Part shown: positions 17,399 to 30,209 of the stretch, one piece after another | Layout: each line of letters starts with the position of its first letter | Numbering within the stretch: position 1 is the first letter of the stretch | DNA from: Candidatus Gallilactobacillus intestinavium | GTDB lineage: Bacteria > Bacillota > Bacilli > Lactobacillales > Lactobacillaceae | Direction of reading: 5' to 3' | Length of the DNA stretch: 41,627 nt | NCBI GenBank assembly: GCA_017694665.1 | Contig: JADIMP010000087.1 | Coordinates: forward strand, 1-41,627 | Made by a program: the position numbers and the translations under genes | Notes under the pieces: model-generated | What the model was told of the DNA's origin: nothing | Database searches by the model: none | The model's input: only the letters and a program-made list of their open reading frames with translations

Positions 17399-19405
17399 TT
17401 ATTTATCCTCATTAATAATTTCTTCATTCAATATATTAATTAAATTATCTTTTACTTCAGTTATACTCTTCCCTTTTACTTGAGTTGCTGCATTTTGTAA
17501 ATGTCCGCCACCGCCCATTTTTTCCATAATTAATTGAACATTTAAATTACCATCTGATCTTGCAGAAATACCTATTTTTTTATCTTCACGCAAAGTTATT
17601 ACAAACGATGCTACAATTCCAGAAACATTTAATAATCGATTTGCTGTTTGTGAAGCAACTATATTACTATAAACTTCATTATTATTACCAGTAACTAATG
17701 CAAATTTATTATCTAATATTTCTAAATTATTTATCAAATTATTTTGTTCTATAAACTCAGTAGGTGTTTGCTTATTCATTTGAGATATCATTTCCATATT
17801 AGCACCTGCTAATTTTAAATAACTTGCTGCATCAAAAGTCCTTGTTCCAGTATGGCTAACAAAATTTTTAGTATCTAATTCTATTCCTGACAATAATGAA
17901 GTTGCAATTAATTTACTAATTTTTTGAGAATCTTGAGACTGATATTCCAATAATTCAGTAACTAATTCACTGGTAGAACTGGCATATGGCTCAATATACG
18001 ATAACAAAACATTATTTGGAAATTCTTCTCCTCTGCGATGGTGATCAATAATTATTGTTTTCTCTTTTAATTTTTCATATAAATTAGGTGCAATTGATAA
18101 CGAAATTTTAGAATGGTCTAGTAATATCAATAAACTATTATCATTAGATAAATCAAGCGCCTTTTTTTCATTAATAAGGCAATCATAAATTTCATTATTT
18201 TTTTGTATTTCATTTAATAACACATCAGGTAAATGTTTTCTTTGATCGTCATTAAATAATACCCAACCATTTTTCTTATTTAATTTAGCTATATGTAAAA
18301 TTCCTAAGCAAGATCCAAAAGCATCCAAATCCAACGGAGAATGACCGGCAATAAATACTTGATCTGATTGACTAATCAAATCATTTAAAGCATTGGCTAT
18401 CATTCTGGAACGCACTCTTGTTCTTTTTTCCATAGGACTAGTAGTTCCTCCAAAAAAATGAGCCTCTTCATTTTTAGCTTTTACGACAACCTGATCTCCA
18501 CCACGACCTAAAGCTAAATCTAAATTACTCTGAGCTAATTTAGATAATAAGCTAATGTTTTTTTCGCCATAACTTATACCCATAGAAATTGTTAATGGAT
18601 AATTTTGCTTAGAAGTTGCCTCTCTTATTTTATTTAAAATATTAAAATTATCATTTTCAATGTTTTGTAAATCTTTTAAATACCCAAGAATTAAATAATG
18701 ATCAACATCTACTTGTCTAAGGTAAAGATTAAAAGTATCAGCCCAATCAGATAAACTTCTAGTTACAAAATTACGTATCATTAAGACATTAGAATCACTC
18801 ATGCCTTGAACAATATCATCATAATTATCAATAGAAATGTGACCAAATAAAAGTTGCTCTTGCTTATATTTTTCTTCTATATGCGCATATTTATCAATAT
18901 TCATTAAATAAATAACATTCAATTCCTTTTGATATAGAAATGAAAACTTCTGTTTATGCCACATTATTGTAGTAGTTTCTTTTTCTTTATTATCAGTAAT
19001 TAATTGTGCTAACTCATTATCAAAATCAGAAACTTTTTTCCCTAGAACATCTATATTACCAAAAAAATCTTGTAAATAAGGATTTATCCAGAAAACTTTA
19101 TCTTTATCATTCAGCATTAAAATACCTAATGGCATTTTTAATAACGCCTCTTGTTCAGTTTGTTTAATTTTAAAAGTAGCATTATCAATAAAATTCTGTG
19201 ATTCTAAATTAATTCTTCCTAATAACAAATATATATAAAATAAACCTATTAAGATAACAGATATTATTAAAATACCTAAAATCCAGTTAATATAAAAACC
19301 ACAAACTCCGCCTAATACAGCCAAACATAAACTTAATAAAGCAACTAATTTACTTTTTTTATTTTTTAAAATTATTTTTAAAGTTACTTTTCTTTGTTTT
19401 TCCAC
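17399..19405 (-). CDS. gdpP: Cyclic-di-AMP phosphodiesterase GdpP
   Basis: 668 aa. Two membrane segments (about 18-38 and 42-62), a degenerate PAS domain (about 80-170) and a degenerate GGDEF domain (about 180-310). The DHH domain carries metal ligands His355, Asp359 and Asp361 in GHSPLDLDAFG, then LLDHS and IIDHHRRGEEF. DHHA1 ends with the GGGGH-containing motif. It hydrolyses c-di-AMP to pApA, setting potassium/osmotic and cell-wall homeostasis. The start is GTG (19405) with AGGAAG about 11 nt upstream; no ATG fits. It leads the gdpP-rplI-dnaB operon. Confidence 0.96.
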   Translation of the reverse strand: MEKQRKVTLKIILKNKKSKLVALLSLCLAVLGGVCGFYINWILGILIISVILIGLFYIYLLLGRINLESQNFIDNATFKIKQTEQEALLKMPLGILMLNDKDKVFWINPYLQDFFGNIDVLGKKVSDFDNELAQLITDNKEKETTTIMWHKQKFSFLYQKELNVIYLMNIDKYAHIEEKYKQEQLLFGHISIDNYDDIVQGMSDSNVLMIRNFVTRSLSDWADTFNLYLRQVDVDHYLILGYLKDLQNIENDNFNILNKIREATSKQNYPLTISMGISYGEKNISLLSKLAQSNLDLALGRGGDQVVVKAKNEEAHFFGGTTSPMEKRTRVRSRMIANALNDLISQSDQVFIAGHSPLDLDAFGSCLGILHIAKLNKKNGWVLFNDDQRKHLPDVLLNEIQKNNEIYDCLINEKKALDLSNDNSLLILLDHSKISLSIAPNLYEKLKEKTIIIDHHRRGEEFPNNVLLSYIEPYASSTSELVTELLEYQSQDSQKISKLIATSLLSGIELDTKNFVSHTGTRTFDAASYLKLAGANMEMISQMNKQTPTEFIEQNNLINNLEILDNKFALVTGNNNEVYSNIVASQTANRLLNVSGIVASFVITLREDKKIGISARSDGNLNVQLIMEKMGGGGHLQNAATQVKGKSITEVKDNLINILNEEIINEDK

Positions 19406-19464
19406 TATTGATTATTCTTCCTAAATATAAAATTCACTAAATAATTATAATACAAAAAACAAAA

Positions 19465-19495
19465 TAGGACCCTTCCTAAATAAGGAAGAGTCCTA
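19465..19495 (-). terminator. Terminator after rpsF-ssb-rpsR
   Basis: Stem TAGGAC-C-CTTCCT / AGGAAG-A-GTCCTA with a single mismatch and a small loop, followed on the minus strand by T-rich sequence. It closes the rpsR operon and lies upstream of gdpP. Confidence 0.85.
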
Positions 19496-19510
19496 AATAT
19501 TATTAAAAAA

Positions 19511-19819
19511 TTAATCTTCAGCAACAAATGGTAATAATCCCATAATTCTTGCTCTTTTAATTGCTGTCGTTAACTTACGTTGATTTTTAGCAGATGTTCC
19601 TGTTACTCTACGAGGTAAAATCTTTCCTCTTTCAGAAATAAATCTCTTTAATAATTCAGTATCTTTATAGTCAACATATTCAATATGATTTGCAGCAATA
19701 TAATCAACTTTCTTATGACGTCTAAATGGACGACGATGTTGTTGTGTTTGTTGTTGATTTTGTTGCTTGTTTTCTGTATTTTCTGTTTGTGCTTCTTGTG
19801 TTTGTTTTTCTTCTGCCAT
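19511..19819 (-). CDS. rpsR: Ribosomal protein bS18 with Gln-rich N-terminal extension
   Basis: 102 aa from the ATG at 19819 (AGGAGG 7 nt upstream; a GTG one codon earlier is less well placed). The core, from [16 protein letters not shown] through [17 protein letters not shown] to PFVAED, is standard bS18. About 24 residues precede it, rich in Gln, Glu and Thr, where relatives have only a few basic residues; usual length is about 78. It binds bS6 and 16S rRNA in the small-subunit platform. It is the last gene of the rpsF-ssb-rpsR operon, 11 nt after ssb. Confidence 0.97.
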   Translation of the reverse strand: MAEEKQTQEAQTENTENKQQNQQQTQQHRRPFRRHKKVDYIAANHIEYVDYKDTELLKRFISERGKILPRRVTGTSAKNQRKLTTAIKRARIMGLLPFVAED

Positions 19820-19830
19820 CACTTTTCCTC

Positions 19831-20286
19831 CTAAAATGGTAAATCATCATCTGAAATGTCAATAGAATCTGTACTTTCTTCAGAAAAAGGATCAACATTT
19901 TGATTTGGCTGATCTGAAAATGGATTATTATTTTCCATTCCTTTATCATTTCTTTGTTCTGTTTGAGATTTAGATTCTAATAATGCAAAATTATCAACAA
20001 TTACTTCTGTTACATAAACCCGTTGTCCTTGTTGGTTTTCATAATTTCTCGTCTGCAAACGACCATCAATTCCAACTAAAGATCCCTTTTTTGTAAAGTT
20101 TGCAAAATTTTCAGCTGGTTTACGCCAAATAACACAATTAATGAAATCTGCTTCACGTTGTCCTTGTTGATTAGTATATTGTCTATTAACAGCTAAGGTA
20201 AATGAAACAACGGCTGTTCCAGATTGAATATAGCGAACTTCTGGATCTTTTGTTAAACGTCCTACTAAAACAACTCGATTTATCAT
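19831..20286 (-). CDS. ssb: Single-stranded DNA-binding protein
   Basis: 151 aa. The OB fold begins [16 protein letters not shown], with the conserved [22 protein letters not shown] Gln/Asn/Ser linker follows, and the acidic tip DISDDDLPF recruits replication and repair partners. It has the normal position between rpsF and rpsR. The gene has a TGAGG ribosome site and lies 18 nt after rpsF. Confidence 0.97.
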   Translation of the reverse strand: MINRVVLVGRLTKDPEVRYIQSGTAVVSFTLAVNRQYTNQQGQREADFINCVIWRKPAENFANFTKKGSLVGIDGRLQTRNYENQQGQRVYVTEVIVDNFALLESKSQTEQRNDKGMENNNPFSDQPNQNVDPFSEESTDSIDISDDDLPF

Positions 20287-20304
20287 AATTTTGCCTCACA
20301 TTTC

Positions 20305-20604
20305 TTATTCTGCATCGCGTTTTACTATCATATGACGTAAAATACCGTCATTAATTTTAGCTAAACGATCAAATTCATTTAATGCTTCAGCATTATCAGT
20401 CGTTAAGTTAATAATATGATAAGTGCCTTCATTAAATCCATTTATTTCATAAGCAAAGCGACGGGTATCCCAATCCTTTGAATCAATTATTTTAGCTCCG
20501 TTATCACTTAAAATCTTATCAAAACGTTCTATTAAAGATTGTTTTGCATCATTTTCTAAGTCTGGACGGATAATATATGTTATTTCATATTTTGTTTCTA
20601 ACAT
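20305..20604 (-). CDS. rpsF: Ribosomal protein bS6
   Basis: 99 aa, standard length and fold: [16 protein letters not shown] at the start, [20 protein letters not shown] in the middle, and a short C-terminus [10 protein letters not shown] without a long tail. It binds bS18 in the 30S platform. AGGAGG precedes the ATG. It leads the operon with ssb and rpsR from a likely promoter at about 20692-20720. Confidence 0.96.
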   Translation of the reverse strand: MLETKYEITYIIRPDLENDAKQSLIERFDKILSDNGAKIIDSKDWDTRRFAYEINGFNEGTYHIINLTTDNAEALNEFDRLAKINDGILRHMIVKRDAE

Positions 20605-20691
20605 AATTAAAACTTCCTCCTTTTGGTCTTATGACTCATCATTATCAATGAGTAAGGAATAATACTCAAAAAGTAATACTCACGTCTGAGT

Positions 20692-20720
20692 ATCTTACCA
20701 TATTAACACTCAAATAACAA
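20692..20720 (-). promoter_or_regulatory. Probable rpsF-ssb-rpsR promoter and leader
   Basis: On the minus strand TTGTTA (20720-20715), a 17-bp spacer and TAAGAT (20697-20692). The roughly 80-nt leader that follows can form hairpins ATACTCAGACGTGAGTAT and ACTCATTGATAATGATGAGT before the ribosome site. S6:S18 binding leaders are known upstream of rpsF in many bacteria, but I could not find the conserved CCG bulge here, so that identity is not claimed. Confidence 0.45.
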
Positions 20721-20722
20721 TG

Positions 20723-23194
20723 TTAATTATTATCACTATCTTTTTCTTCAACAATAGGAATAGAAACTTTAGTCATTGTTGATACTTTGCTTTCATTTGT
20801 TCTAATAACTTTAACTCCTAAAGTTGCTCTTCCAGTCTTAGAAATATCATTAATGTTAAATCTAATAACTATTCCTTTATCAGTAACTAATAAAATATCT
20901 TCATTTCCTACTACAGTTGTTAAACCAATTAATTTTCCGTTTTTATTAGTTACATTAACTGTTTTAACACCTTTTCCACCACGTCCTTTAATTGGGTATT
21001 CATTTGCAGGAGTTTGTTTTCCATAACCATTTTCACTAATTACCAAGACATTATCAGAATCATTAATGATAGAAGAACCTACTACATAATCATTTTCTCG
21101 TAATCTAATTCCACGAACTCCAGATGCTGTTCTTCCCATATTTCGAACATCTTTTTCACTAAAGGTTACTGAATAACCATTATGCGTTCCAATAATAATA
21201 TTATTGTTTCCATTAGTTACAAAAACATTAACTAACTCATCTTCTTCATGCAATTTAATTGCTTTAATACCATTGCTTCTAATATTCACAAATTCTTTAA
21301 CATATGTTTTTTTAACTGTTCCCTTTAATGTTGTAAAGAACAAACTATCGGTTTCTAAATTTAAATCATCATTAATGCTAATTACATCTTGAATGTATTC
21401 ATTTTGACCAATATTTAATAAATTAATTACAGGAATGCCTTTTGCATTACGTCCATATTCAGGTATCTGGTATCCTTTCATATCATATACTTTTCCTGTA
21501 TTTGTAAACATTAATAATTTATTATGCGTTGTCGTAGAAATTATTTTTTCCACAAAATCATCATCATTAACGTTCATTCCTTGAACACCACGGCCACCTC
21601 TATGTTGTTCTCTAAACTCACTTTCTGGTAACCTTTTAATATATCCATTATGAGTCAACGTAATAATAATATTTTGTTTTTCTATCAAATCTTCATCTTC
21701 TAAATTAAGATTTGTACCAACCTGTAATTCAGTTCTTCTTTTATCACCAAATTTATGTTCTATATCTTTTAACTCATTAAAAATAATCTCTTTAATACGA
21801 TCTTCATTAGATAATATATCTTTATAATCTGCAATTGCCTCTTGTAATGAAGCATATTCCTTTTCAACTTTATCTCTTTCAAGGCCAGTTAATCTAACTA
21901 AACGCATATCTAATATTGCCTGAGCCTGTTTATCAGATAAAGAATAATTTTTCATTAAAGTATCTTTAGCTATTTCAGGAGTTCTAGAATTACGGATAAT
22001 TGAAATAATTTCATCAATATGATCCAACGCAATTCTTAATCCTTCTAAAATATGTGCTCTTGCTTCAGCACGCTTTAAATCATATTCTGTACGACGACGG
22101 ATAACATTTTCTTGATGTGTTAAGTACAAAGATAAAATTTCTTTTAAACTTAATATTTTAGGTGTTCCATCAACAATAGCTAACATGTTGAAACTAAATG
22201 ATGTTTGAAGTAATGTCATTTTATATAAATTGTTCAAAACTACAGAAGCAGAAGCGTCTCTACGAACATCAATAACTATTCTTAAACCATCATTTCTATC
22301 TGATTCATCGTTAATATCAGTAATTCCATCAATTCGCTTATCTCTAGTTAGGTTAGCTATATGTTCAATTAGTTTTGCTTTATTAACCATGTATGGCAAT
22401 TCAGTAACAATTATTCTCTCTTTACCATTCTTTTCAGTTTCAATATCAACTTTAGCTCGTAAAGTAATTGAACCTTTTCCCGTTTCATATGCTTTTTTAA
22501 TTCCTGCTTTTCCTAAAACAATTGCTCCTGTAGGAAAATCAGGTCCTGGAATTGCCTCCATTAGTTCACTAACTGTAACATCTGGATTTTCCATTAACAT
22601 ATGAATACCAGCAATAACTTCAGATAAATTGTGAGGAGGTATATTTGTCGCCATTCCTACAGCAATACCAGAAGCTCCATTTACTAACAAATTAGGAAAT
22701 CTAGATGGTAAAACAATTGGTTCATGTTCAGTTCCATCATAATTATCTTGAAAATCAATTGTATCTTTGTTAATGTCACGCAACATTTCCAAGGCAATCT
22801 TGCTCATACGAACTTCTGTGTAACGCATAGCAGCGGCTCCATCCCCATCAATAGAACCAAAATTTCCGTGACCATCAACCAACATATAACGATAACTGAA
22901 ATCTTGAGCCATTCTGACCATAGATTCGTATACTGCCGTATCTCCATGAGGATGATATTTACCTAAAACGTCACCAACAATTCTGGCAGACTTTTTATAT
23001 GGCTTATCTGGTGTATTTCCTAATTCATGCATGTCATATAAAATACGACGATGAACAGGCTTCATTCCATCACGAACATCTGGTAAAGCTCGAGAAACAA
23101 TAACAGACATTGCATAATCCAAAAAAGATGTTTGCATGGTTTCTGATAAGTTAACATTAGTTATTCTACTATTTTTTAATTCTTCTTCAGACAT
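20723..23194 (-). CDS. gyrA: DNA gyrase subunit A
   Basis: 823 aa. The winged-helix/tower N-terminal domain includes the catalytic Tyr125 in AAMRYTEVR and the quinolone pocket [10 protein letters not shown] (residues 81-90). The C-terminal six-bladed pinwheel has a GyrA-box-like GRGGKG. Length is normal. It breaks and rejoins DNA as the A2B2 gyrase that introduces negative supercoils. It lies 16 nt after gyrB. The residue matching E. coli Ser83 is Thr86 and the one matching Asp87 is Glu90. Confidence 0.98.
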   Translation of the reverse strand: MSEEELKNSRITNVNLSETMQTSFLDYAMSVIVSRALPDVRDGMKPVHRRILYDMHELGNTPDKPYKKSARIVGDVLGKYHPHGDTAVYESMVRMAQDFSYRYMLVDGHGNFGSIDGDGAAAMRYTEVRMSKIALEMLRDINKDTIDFQDNYDGTEHEPIVLPSRFPNLLVNGASGIAVGMATNIPPHNLSEVIAGIHMLMENPDVTVSELMEAIPGPDFPTGAIVLGKAGIKKAYETGKGSITLRAKVDIETEKNGKERIIVTELPYMVNKAKLIEHIANLTRDKRIDGITDINDESDRNDGLRIVIDVRRDASASVVLNNLYKMTLLQTSFSFNMLAIVDGTPKILSLKEILSLYLTHQENVIRRRTEYDLKRAEARAHILEGLRIALDHIDEIISIIRNSRTPEIAKDTLMKNYSLSDKQAQAILDMRLVRLTGLERDKVEKEYASLQEAIADYKDILSNEDRIKEIIFNELKDIEHKFGDKRRTELQVGTNLNLEDEDLIEKQNIIITLTHNGYIKRLPESEFREQHRGGRGVQGMNVNDDDFVEKIISTTTHNKLLMFTNTGKVYDMKGYQIPEYGRNAKGIPVINLLNIGQNEYIQDVISINDDLNLETDSLFFTTLKGTVKKTYVKEFVNIRSNGIKAIKLHEEDELVNVFVTNGNNNIIIGTHNGYSVTFSEKDVRNMGRTASGVRGIRLRENDYVVGSSIINDSDNVLVISENGYGKQTPANEYPIKGRGGKGVKTVNVTNKNGKLIGLTTVVGNEDILLVTDKGIVIRFNINDISKTGRATLGVKVIRTNESKVSTMTKVSIPIVEEKDSDNN

Positions 23195-23209
23195 TTAATT
23201 CTCCTAAAA

Positions 23210-26250
<3,041 letters not shown>

Positions 26251-26475
26251 TTAACTGTCCTTTTTTAAAATTAAAAAACTTTCATTTTGATTAATGACTA
26301 CCTTATCACCATTAAAAAGTTTTTTACCACGACGATTATCTAAAATACCATTAACTTTTACATTATTTTCATTTAAAAAATACTTAGCTTGTCCGCCAGA
26401 ATTAATAATGTTTTTTAATTTTAATAGTTGTCCTAGAGTAATATATTCTGTATTAATTAATACTTTTTCTTCCAT
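26251..26475 (-). CDS. yaaA: S4-domain RNA-binding protein YaaA
   Basis: 74 aa, a single S4 domain: ITLGQLLKLKNIINSGGQAK, then VKVNGILDNRRGKKLFNGDKV. This is the small S4-like protein found between dnaN and recF in Bacilli, thought to bind RNA and perhaps help ribosome assembly. GAAAGGA precedes the ATG. It is the first gene of the yaaA-recF-gyrB-gyrA operon, with a consensus promoter ending about 18 nt before the start. Confidence 0.93.
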   Translation of the reverse strand: MEEKVLINTEYITLGQLLKLKNIINSGGQAKYFLNENNVKVNGILDNRRGKKLFNGDKVVINQNESFLILKKDS

Positions 26476-26490
26476 AAAATCCTTTCAATG

Positions 26491-26528
26491 CACTATATTA
26501 TTATAGTGTTTTATGCGTTATAAAGCAA
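26491..26528 (-). promoter_or_regulatory. Promoter of yaaA-recF-gyrB-gyrA with palindrome over the -10 box
   Basis: On the minus strand, TTGCTT (26528-26523), a 17-bp spacer and a perfect TATAAT (26505-26500). An exact inverted repeat CACTATA-TTAT-TATAGTG at 26491-26508 covers the -10 box and the likely start point, making it a candidate operator or supercoiling-sensitive element. Confidence 0.7.
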
Positions 26529-26614
26529 TATACGCTCATTTAACAAATTTTATTAAAATTAATCTTTTTTATTAAAAAGCAAGAAAAACTTCTTATATGC
26601 TTTTTTAAGCTATA

Positions 26615-26648
26615 AAAAAAGAATGACCATTAATGGCCACTCTTTTTT
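26615..26648 (-). terminator. Terminator after dnaN
   Basis: Near-perfect stem centred on CCATTAATGG with flanking A and T runs (minus strand AAAAAAGAGTGG / CCATTAATGG / CATTCTTTTTT with small mismatches). It separates dnaN from the yaaA operon. Confidence 0.8.
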
Positions 26649-26653
26649 AAATA

Positions 26654-27772
26654 TTAATATGTTCTTATTGGCGTTATTAATTCAACTATTTGTTTTCCAT
26701 TATCTTCATTTTTTAATGTAAAAGGTCTTAAAGGTGTCGTAAAACCTAAATTAATTTTTCCTTGTCCTAAGACACGTAAGGCATCTCGTAAATAGTCAGG
26801 ATTAAAAGATATTTCAATATCTTCTCCTACGATACTATCAAAATTAAGGCTTTCTTCAACTAACCCAACATCAGGAGAATTGCTTGATAAAACAACGTTA
26901 CTATTAATGTCACTAATTGATAATTTAACTACATTATTTCTTCCTGCATGAGAAAGTAATGATGCTCTATCAATTGAAGACAATAATGTTGGCCCGTCAA
27001 TTAATAAATGTGTTGTTGATTCTTCTGGAATCAAATGTGTTGTATCTGGATACATTCCCTCTAATAATCTTGAATAAAATTTTGTTTCTTTAAATATAAA
27101 GAGGACTTGATTTTCAGATATTGAAACATTAATATCTTCTTTTTCATCAATCATTCTTGATAATTCAAGCATTGCTCTTCCTGGAATAACAACATCGTAT
27201 AATTTATCAACTAAATTTTCTCCAGTTTCTTCAACTTGACTTAATCGATGTGAATCTGTTGAAACAGCAATTAATTTTTGATTGTTAATAATAAAATGAA
27301 TTCCCGTTAATATCGGACGACTTTCTTGTTTAGAAGTTGCAATAACTGTTGTATCAATAATATCTTTCAGCTTTTTACCGTTTATAACAAAACCATTTTT
27401 AGTATCAACTATAGGTAATGTTGGATAGGTATTTGGATCTAGACCATTAATAGAAAATTTAGTTGATCCTGATTCTATTGAGGCTTGTAAGTTTTCATTA
27501 ATAGATATTAGAATATCTTCTTCAGGGAGTTTTTTAATAATTTCAATAAAAAATCTAGCTGGTAAAACAATTGTTCCTTCTTCTATAATCTCAACATTAT
27601 TAGTTAATGTTTCTATAGAGATATCAGCGTTTGATCCTGTTAAAGTTAAGGTAGTATCTTCAGCTGATATTTTTATTCCTGTTAAAACAGGAATTGTTGT
27701 TTTAGATGAAATAGCTCTTTCTGTATCTATTAATTTTTTTGTAAAAATGCTTTTTTTAATTTTAAATTTCAT
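26654..27772 (-). CDS. dnaN: DNA polymerase III beta subunit (sliding clamp)
   Basis: 372 aa, the three-domain clamp length. The start is MKFKIKKSIFTKKL, with a conserved hydrophobic peptide-binding pocket region (SRMIDEKEDINVSI... GMYPDT) and a C-terminus ending ELITPIRTY, close to the usual ...PMR terminal motif. It tethers polymerases to DNA. AAAGGAAAA precedes the ATG. It follows dnaA on the same strand after a 142-bp spacer. Confidence 0.97.
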   Translation of the reverse strand: MKFKIKKSIFTKKLIDTERAISSKTTIPVLTGIKISAEDTTLTLTGSNADISIETLTNNVEIIEEGTIVLPARFFIEIIKKLPEEDILISINENLQASIESGSTKFSINGLDPNTYPTLPIVDTKNGFVINGKKLKDIIDTTVIATSKQESRPILTGIHFIINNQKLIAVSTDSHRLSQVEETGENLVDKLYDVVIPGRAMLELSRMIDEKEDINVSISENQVLFIFKETKFYSRLLEGMYPDTTHLIPEESTTHLLIDGPTLLSSIDRASLLSHAGRNNVVKLSISDINSNVVLSSNSPDVGLVEESLNFDSIVGEDIEISFNPDYLRDALRVLGQGKINLGFTTPLRPFTLKNEDNGKQIVELITPIRTY

Positions 27773-27914
27773 TGTTTTTCCTTTAATTATTATTTAATTA
27801 TATAAATAGTATTAGTAATAGAGTTTGTTAAATTGTTTATAACTTCTTTTATTATTGATAATTATAAACTTTTTACTAATCCATAATGTTAATAATTATT
27901 TAAAAAGTTGTTAA
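27773..27914. promoter_or_regulatory. dnaA-dnaN spacer (possible second origin part, dnaN promoter)
   Basis: An extremely AT-rich 142-bp spacer. In several Firmicutes the origin is bipartite, with boxes on both sides of dnaA. Here I see only loose matches to a DnaA box on the minus strand (TTATAAACA, TTATTAACA; two mismatches each). A possible dnaN promoter is TTAACA, 17 bp, TATTTA on the minus strand. Confidence 0.35.
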
Positions 27915-29246
27915 TTAGATGTTAGCAATTTCTTCTTTTAATTTTTTAATGTCTTCATTTATTTGATAATTTATATCTATTTGTTTAGAAATTTTATCAC
28001 ATGCATGAAGAACCGTTGTATGATCTTTTCCTCCAAACGATTTACCTATTTTTGGTAATGATGCATTGGTTAATTCTCTTGCTAAAAACATTGCAATTTG
28101 TCTTGGAATGACGATCTCTTTTGAACGCTTTTTTCCTTTTAAGTCTTCAATATCTATATTGAAATATTTAGCCACTTTTTTTTGGATAACGTTGATAGTT
28201 ACTTTTGGCTTAGATGATAAATTTAGATTTTTTAAAGATTCATTTACTAAATCTTCAGTGATTTGTTGTTTTTTTAATTGAGCGAAAGCCTGCACTCTTG
28301 ATAGAGCTCCTTCTAATTCTCTGACATTACTACTTATCTTAGTTGCAATAATGTTTAAACAATTTTCAGAGATATCAATATGATTGCTTTCTGCTTTTCT
28401 TTTTAAAATTGCAAGACGTGTTTCTAAATCTGGAGCTTCAATGTCAACAGATAATCCCCATTGAAAACGGCTAACTAATCTTTCTTGTAATTTAGGTATT
28501 TCACTAGGTAATTTATCTGATGTTAAAACAATTTGTTTTTCTGAATCATATAGTGCATTAAATGTATGAAAGAATTCTTCTTGAGTACCTTCTTTATCAG
28601 CAAAAAATTGAATATCATCAACTAAAAGCAAGTCTACATTACGATATTTATTACGAAATTCTTCTTGTGTATTGTTTTGAATTGCTTTAACAAAATCGTT
28701 TGTAAATGTTTCACTAGGTACATATTTGATAACAACATTTTGATTTTTCTTAGACATTGCATTACCAATTGCTTCCATTAAGTGGGTTTTTCCTAGTCCA
28801 ACACCACCATAAATAAATAGTGGATTATATAATCTTCCTGGAGCATCTGAAACAGCTAATGCAGCAGCATTTGCTAATTGATTATTTTTCCCGACAACAA
28901 ATGAATCAAATGTATATTTATCATTTAATGAAGTATTATTTTTAATTACTTGAATGCTTTTTGCTTTCTTTTCAATAGTCTTTTGGCTGTTTATATCGGA
29001 ACCAATAACAGAAATTTTGGGAACTAAATCAATTTTTTGTTTTGAAAAAACAAGTTCAATAACTTTTGGAGCTAAAATGTTTTCCCAATAGTCTTTATGT
29101 AGTTCAGAAGGAACTTGTAAATGTAAATATGGTTGTTGATAAGCTAATGGAACTGTGTCTTTAACCCATGTATTAAAAGAAACATTATCTAAAGAATCTT
29201 GTAAATCTTCTTTAATTGTTTTCCAGATAGAATCCTTATCTAACAT
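27915..29246 (-). CDS. dnaA: Chromosomal replication initiator DnaA
   Basis: 443 aa. Domain I begins DSIWKTIKEDLQDSL. The AAA+ domain has Walker A GGVGLGKTHLMEAIG, Walker B LLLVDDIQFF and sensor residues. The DNA-binding domain IV carries the signature GGKDHTTVLHACDKI. It binds DnaA boxes and opens oriC. AAGAAGG precedes the ATG. Its promoter probably lies in the adjacent origin region, where TTGAAA, 17 bp, GATAAC (minus strand, about 29375-29347) overlaps the exact DnaA box and would allow autoregulation. Confidence 0.98.
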   Translation of the reverse strand: MLDKDSIWKTIKEDLQDSLDNVSFNTWVKDTVPLAYQQPYLHLQVPSELHKDYWENILAPKVIELVFSKQKIDLVPKISVIGSDINSQKTIEKKAKSIQVIKNNTSLNDKYTFDSFVVGKNNQLANAAALAVSDAPGRLYNPLFIYGGVGLGKTHLMEAIGNAMSKKNQNVVIKYVPSETFTNDFVKAIQNNTQEEFRNKYRNVDLLLVDDIQFFADKEGTQEEFFHTFNALYDSEKQIVLTSDKLPSEIPKLQERLVSRFQWGLSVDIEAPDLETRLAILKRKAESNHIDISENCLNIIATKISSNVRELEGALSRVQAFAQLKKQQITEDLVNESLKNLNLSSKPKVTINVIQKKVAKYFNIDIEDLKGKKRSKEIVIPRQIAMFLARELTNASLPKIGKSFGGKDHTTVLHACDKISKQIDINYQINEDIKKLKEEIANI

Positions 29247-29663
29247 TATTAATCCTTCTTAAATCTTTAATAAAAAACGAGGTAAAAATCCTTAATTAAT
29301 GTATCATTATTTATTTTTGTTTTCCACAGAAAAAAAGATATAAAAAAAGTTATCCACATGTTTAATAACTTTTTCAACATTTTTTGGACAGGTTAATTAA
29401 TTTATTTAAGTGATAGTTGCTATGTTAATAATAGTGATAAAAATTATTTTTTAATGTTTGTATATTTTTTTGTGGAAAACAAAAATAAATGTAGTATTTT
29501 TTGTTAATTTTATTAATTATTTTTTAATCAGAAATTTAACTAGTTTAAAAAATGTTAATAAATAACTATAAAATAACAATTGCAAGACAATAATTTTCTT
29601 GATATGATGGTATGGAATTGTTTTAAATAATAAAACGCGTTTGACATAAAGGAGGCTCTATAT
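29247..29663. other. Replication origin oriC (dnaA-rpmH spacer)
   Basis: 417 bp without a gene. It contains one exact DnaA box TTATCCACA at 29350-29358 and one-mismatch boxes TTTTCCACA at 29320-29328 and TGTGGAAAA (opposite strand) at 29471-29479. A very AT-rich tract follows at about 29480-29580, suitable as the DNA-unwinding element. Gene direction switches here from minus to plus, as expected at an origin, and dnaA is adjacent. The rpmH promoter occupies the right end. Confidence 0.85.
29580..29608 (+). promoter_or_regulatory. rpmH promoter
   Basis: TTGCAA at 29580-29585, a 17-bp spacer and TATGAT at 29603-29608, giving a start about 50 bp upstream of the rpmH ATG. It lies at the right edge of the oriC region. 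Confidence 0.65.
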
Positions 29664-29798
29664 ATGAAAAGAACTTATCAACCAAAGAAACGTCATCGTC
29701 AACGTGTTCATGGCTTCCGTAAAAGAATGAGTACTAGCAACGGCCGTAAAGTATTAGCACGTAGACGTCAAAAAGGTAGAAAAGTATTATCTGCTTAA
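29664..29798 (+). CDS. rpmH: Ribosomal protein bL34
   Basis: 44-aa protein, exactly the family length. It begins [18 protein letters not shown], continues with [21 protein letters not shown] and ends KVLSA. It is a very basic large-subunit protein. AAAGGAGG precedes the ATG. It is the first gene of the rpmH-rnpA-yidC cluster, with a hairpin terminator/attenuator after its stop codon that probably reduces rnpA expression relative to rpmH. Confidence 0.98.
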
Positions 29799-29800
29799 TG

Positions 29801-29836
29801 AATAAGGCCACTGATAAAGTCAGTGACCTTATTTTT
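29801..29836 (+). terminator. Terminator/attenuator between rpmH and rnpA
   Basis: Stem AATAAGG-C-CACTGA / TCAGTG-A-CCTTATT with a 5-nt loop and a following T run (ATTTTTAT). It starts 3 nt after the rpmH stop. Readthrough is probably needed for rnpA and yidC. Confidence 0.85.
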
Positions 29837-29855
29837 ATAAGTAAAGGGAAATATT

Positions 29856-30197
29856 TTGAAAAAAACATATCGTGTAAAAAAAGAAGCAGAGTTTCAAAAA
29901 GTTTTTGAAACTAAAAATTCGGTTGCTAATCGGTTGTTTGTTATTTATTCATTAGAAAAGCCAGGACAAAGTCATTTTAGAGTTGGTATTTCTGTTGGTA
30001 AGAAGATAGGAAATGCAGTTCATAGAAATTGGGTTAAAAGAAGAATTCGCCAGTCTATTTTGGAATTAAAACCCTTTTTGCGACAAGATGTTGATTTTTT
30101 AGTTATTGCTAGACCATTGACTGATCATTTACCGATGAAAGAAATTAAAAAAAATTTAGTGCATGTATTAAGATTAGCTAAGTTATTAGATGCTTAA
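29856..30197 (+). CDS. rnpA: Ribonuclease P protein component
   Basis: 113 aa. It starts with a TTG codon at 29856 preceded by AAAGGGAA; the protein then reads [17 protein letters not shown], as in relatives. The RNase P signature [24 protein letters not shown] is intact (central basic RNR-type motif). It assists the RNA subunit in maturing the 5' ends of tRNAs. It lies 57 nt after the rpmH stop and 12 nt before yidC. Confidence 0.97.
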   Translation: MKKTYRVKKEAEFQKVFETKNSVANRLFVIYSLEKPGQSHFRVGISVGKKIGNAVHRNWVKRRIRQSILELKPFLRQDVDFLVIARPLTDHLPMKEIKKNLVHVLRLAKLLDA

Positions 30198-30209
30198 TTT
30201 GGAGATTTT

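Noticed and set aside
20605..20690. S6:S18 ribosomal leader motif upstream of rpsF
   Set aside because: Hairpins are present but I could not locate the conserved CCG bulge, so only a generic leader is described.
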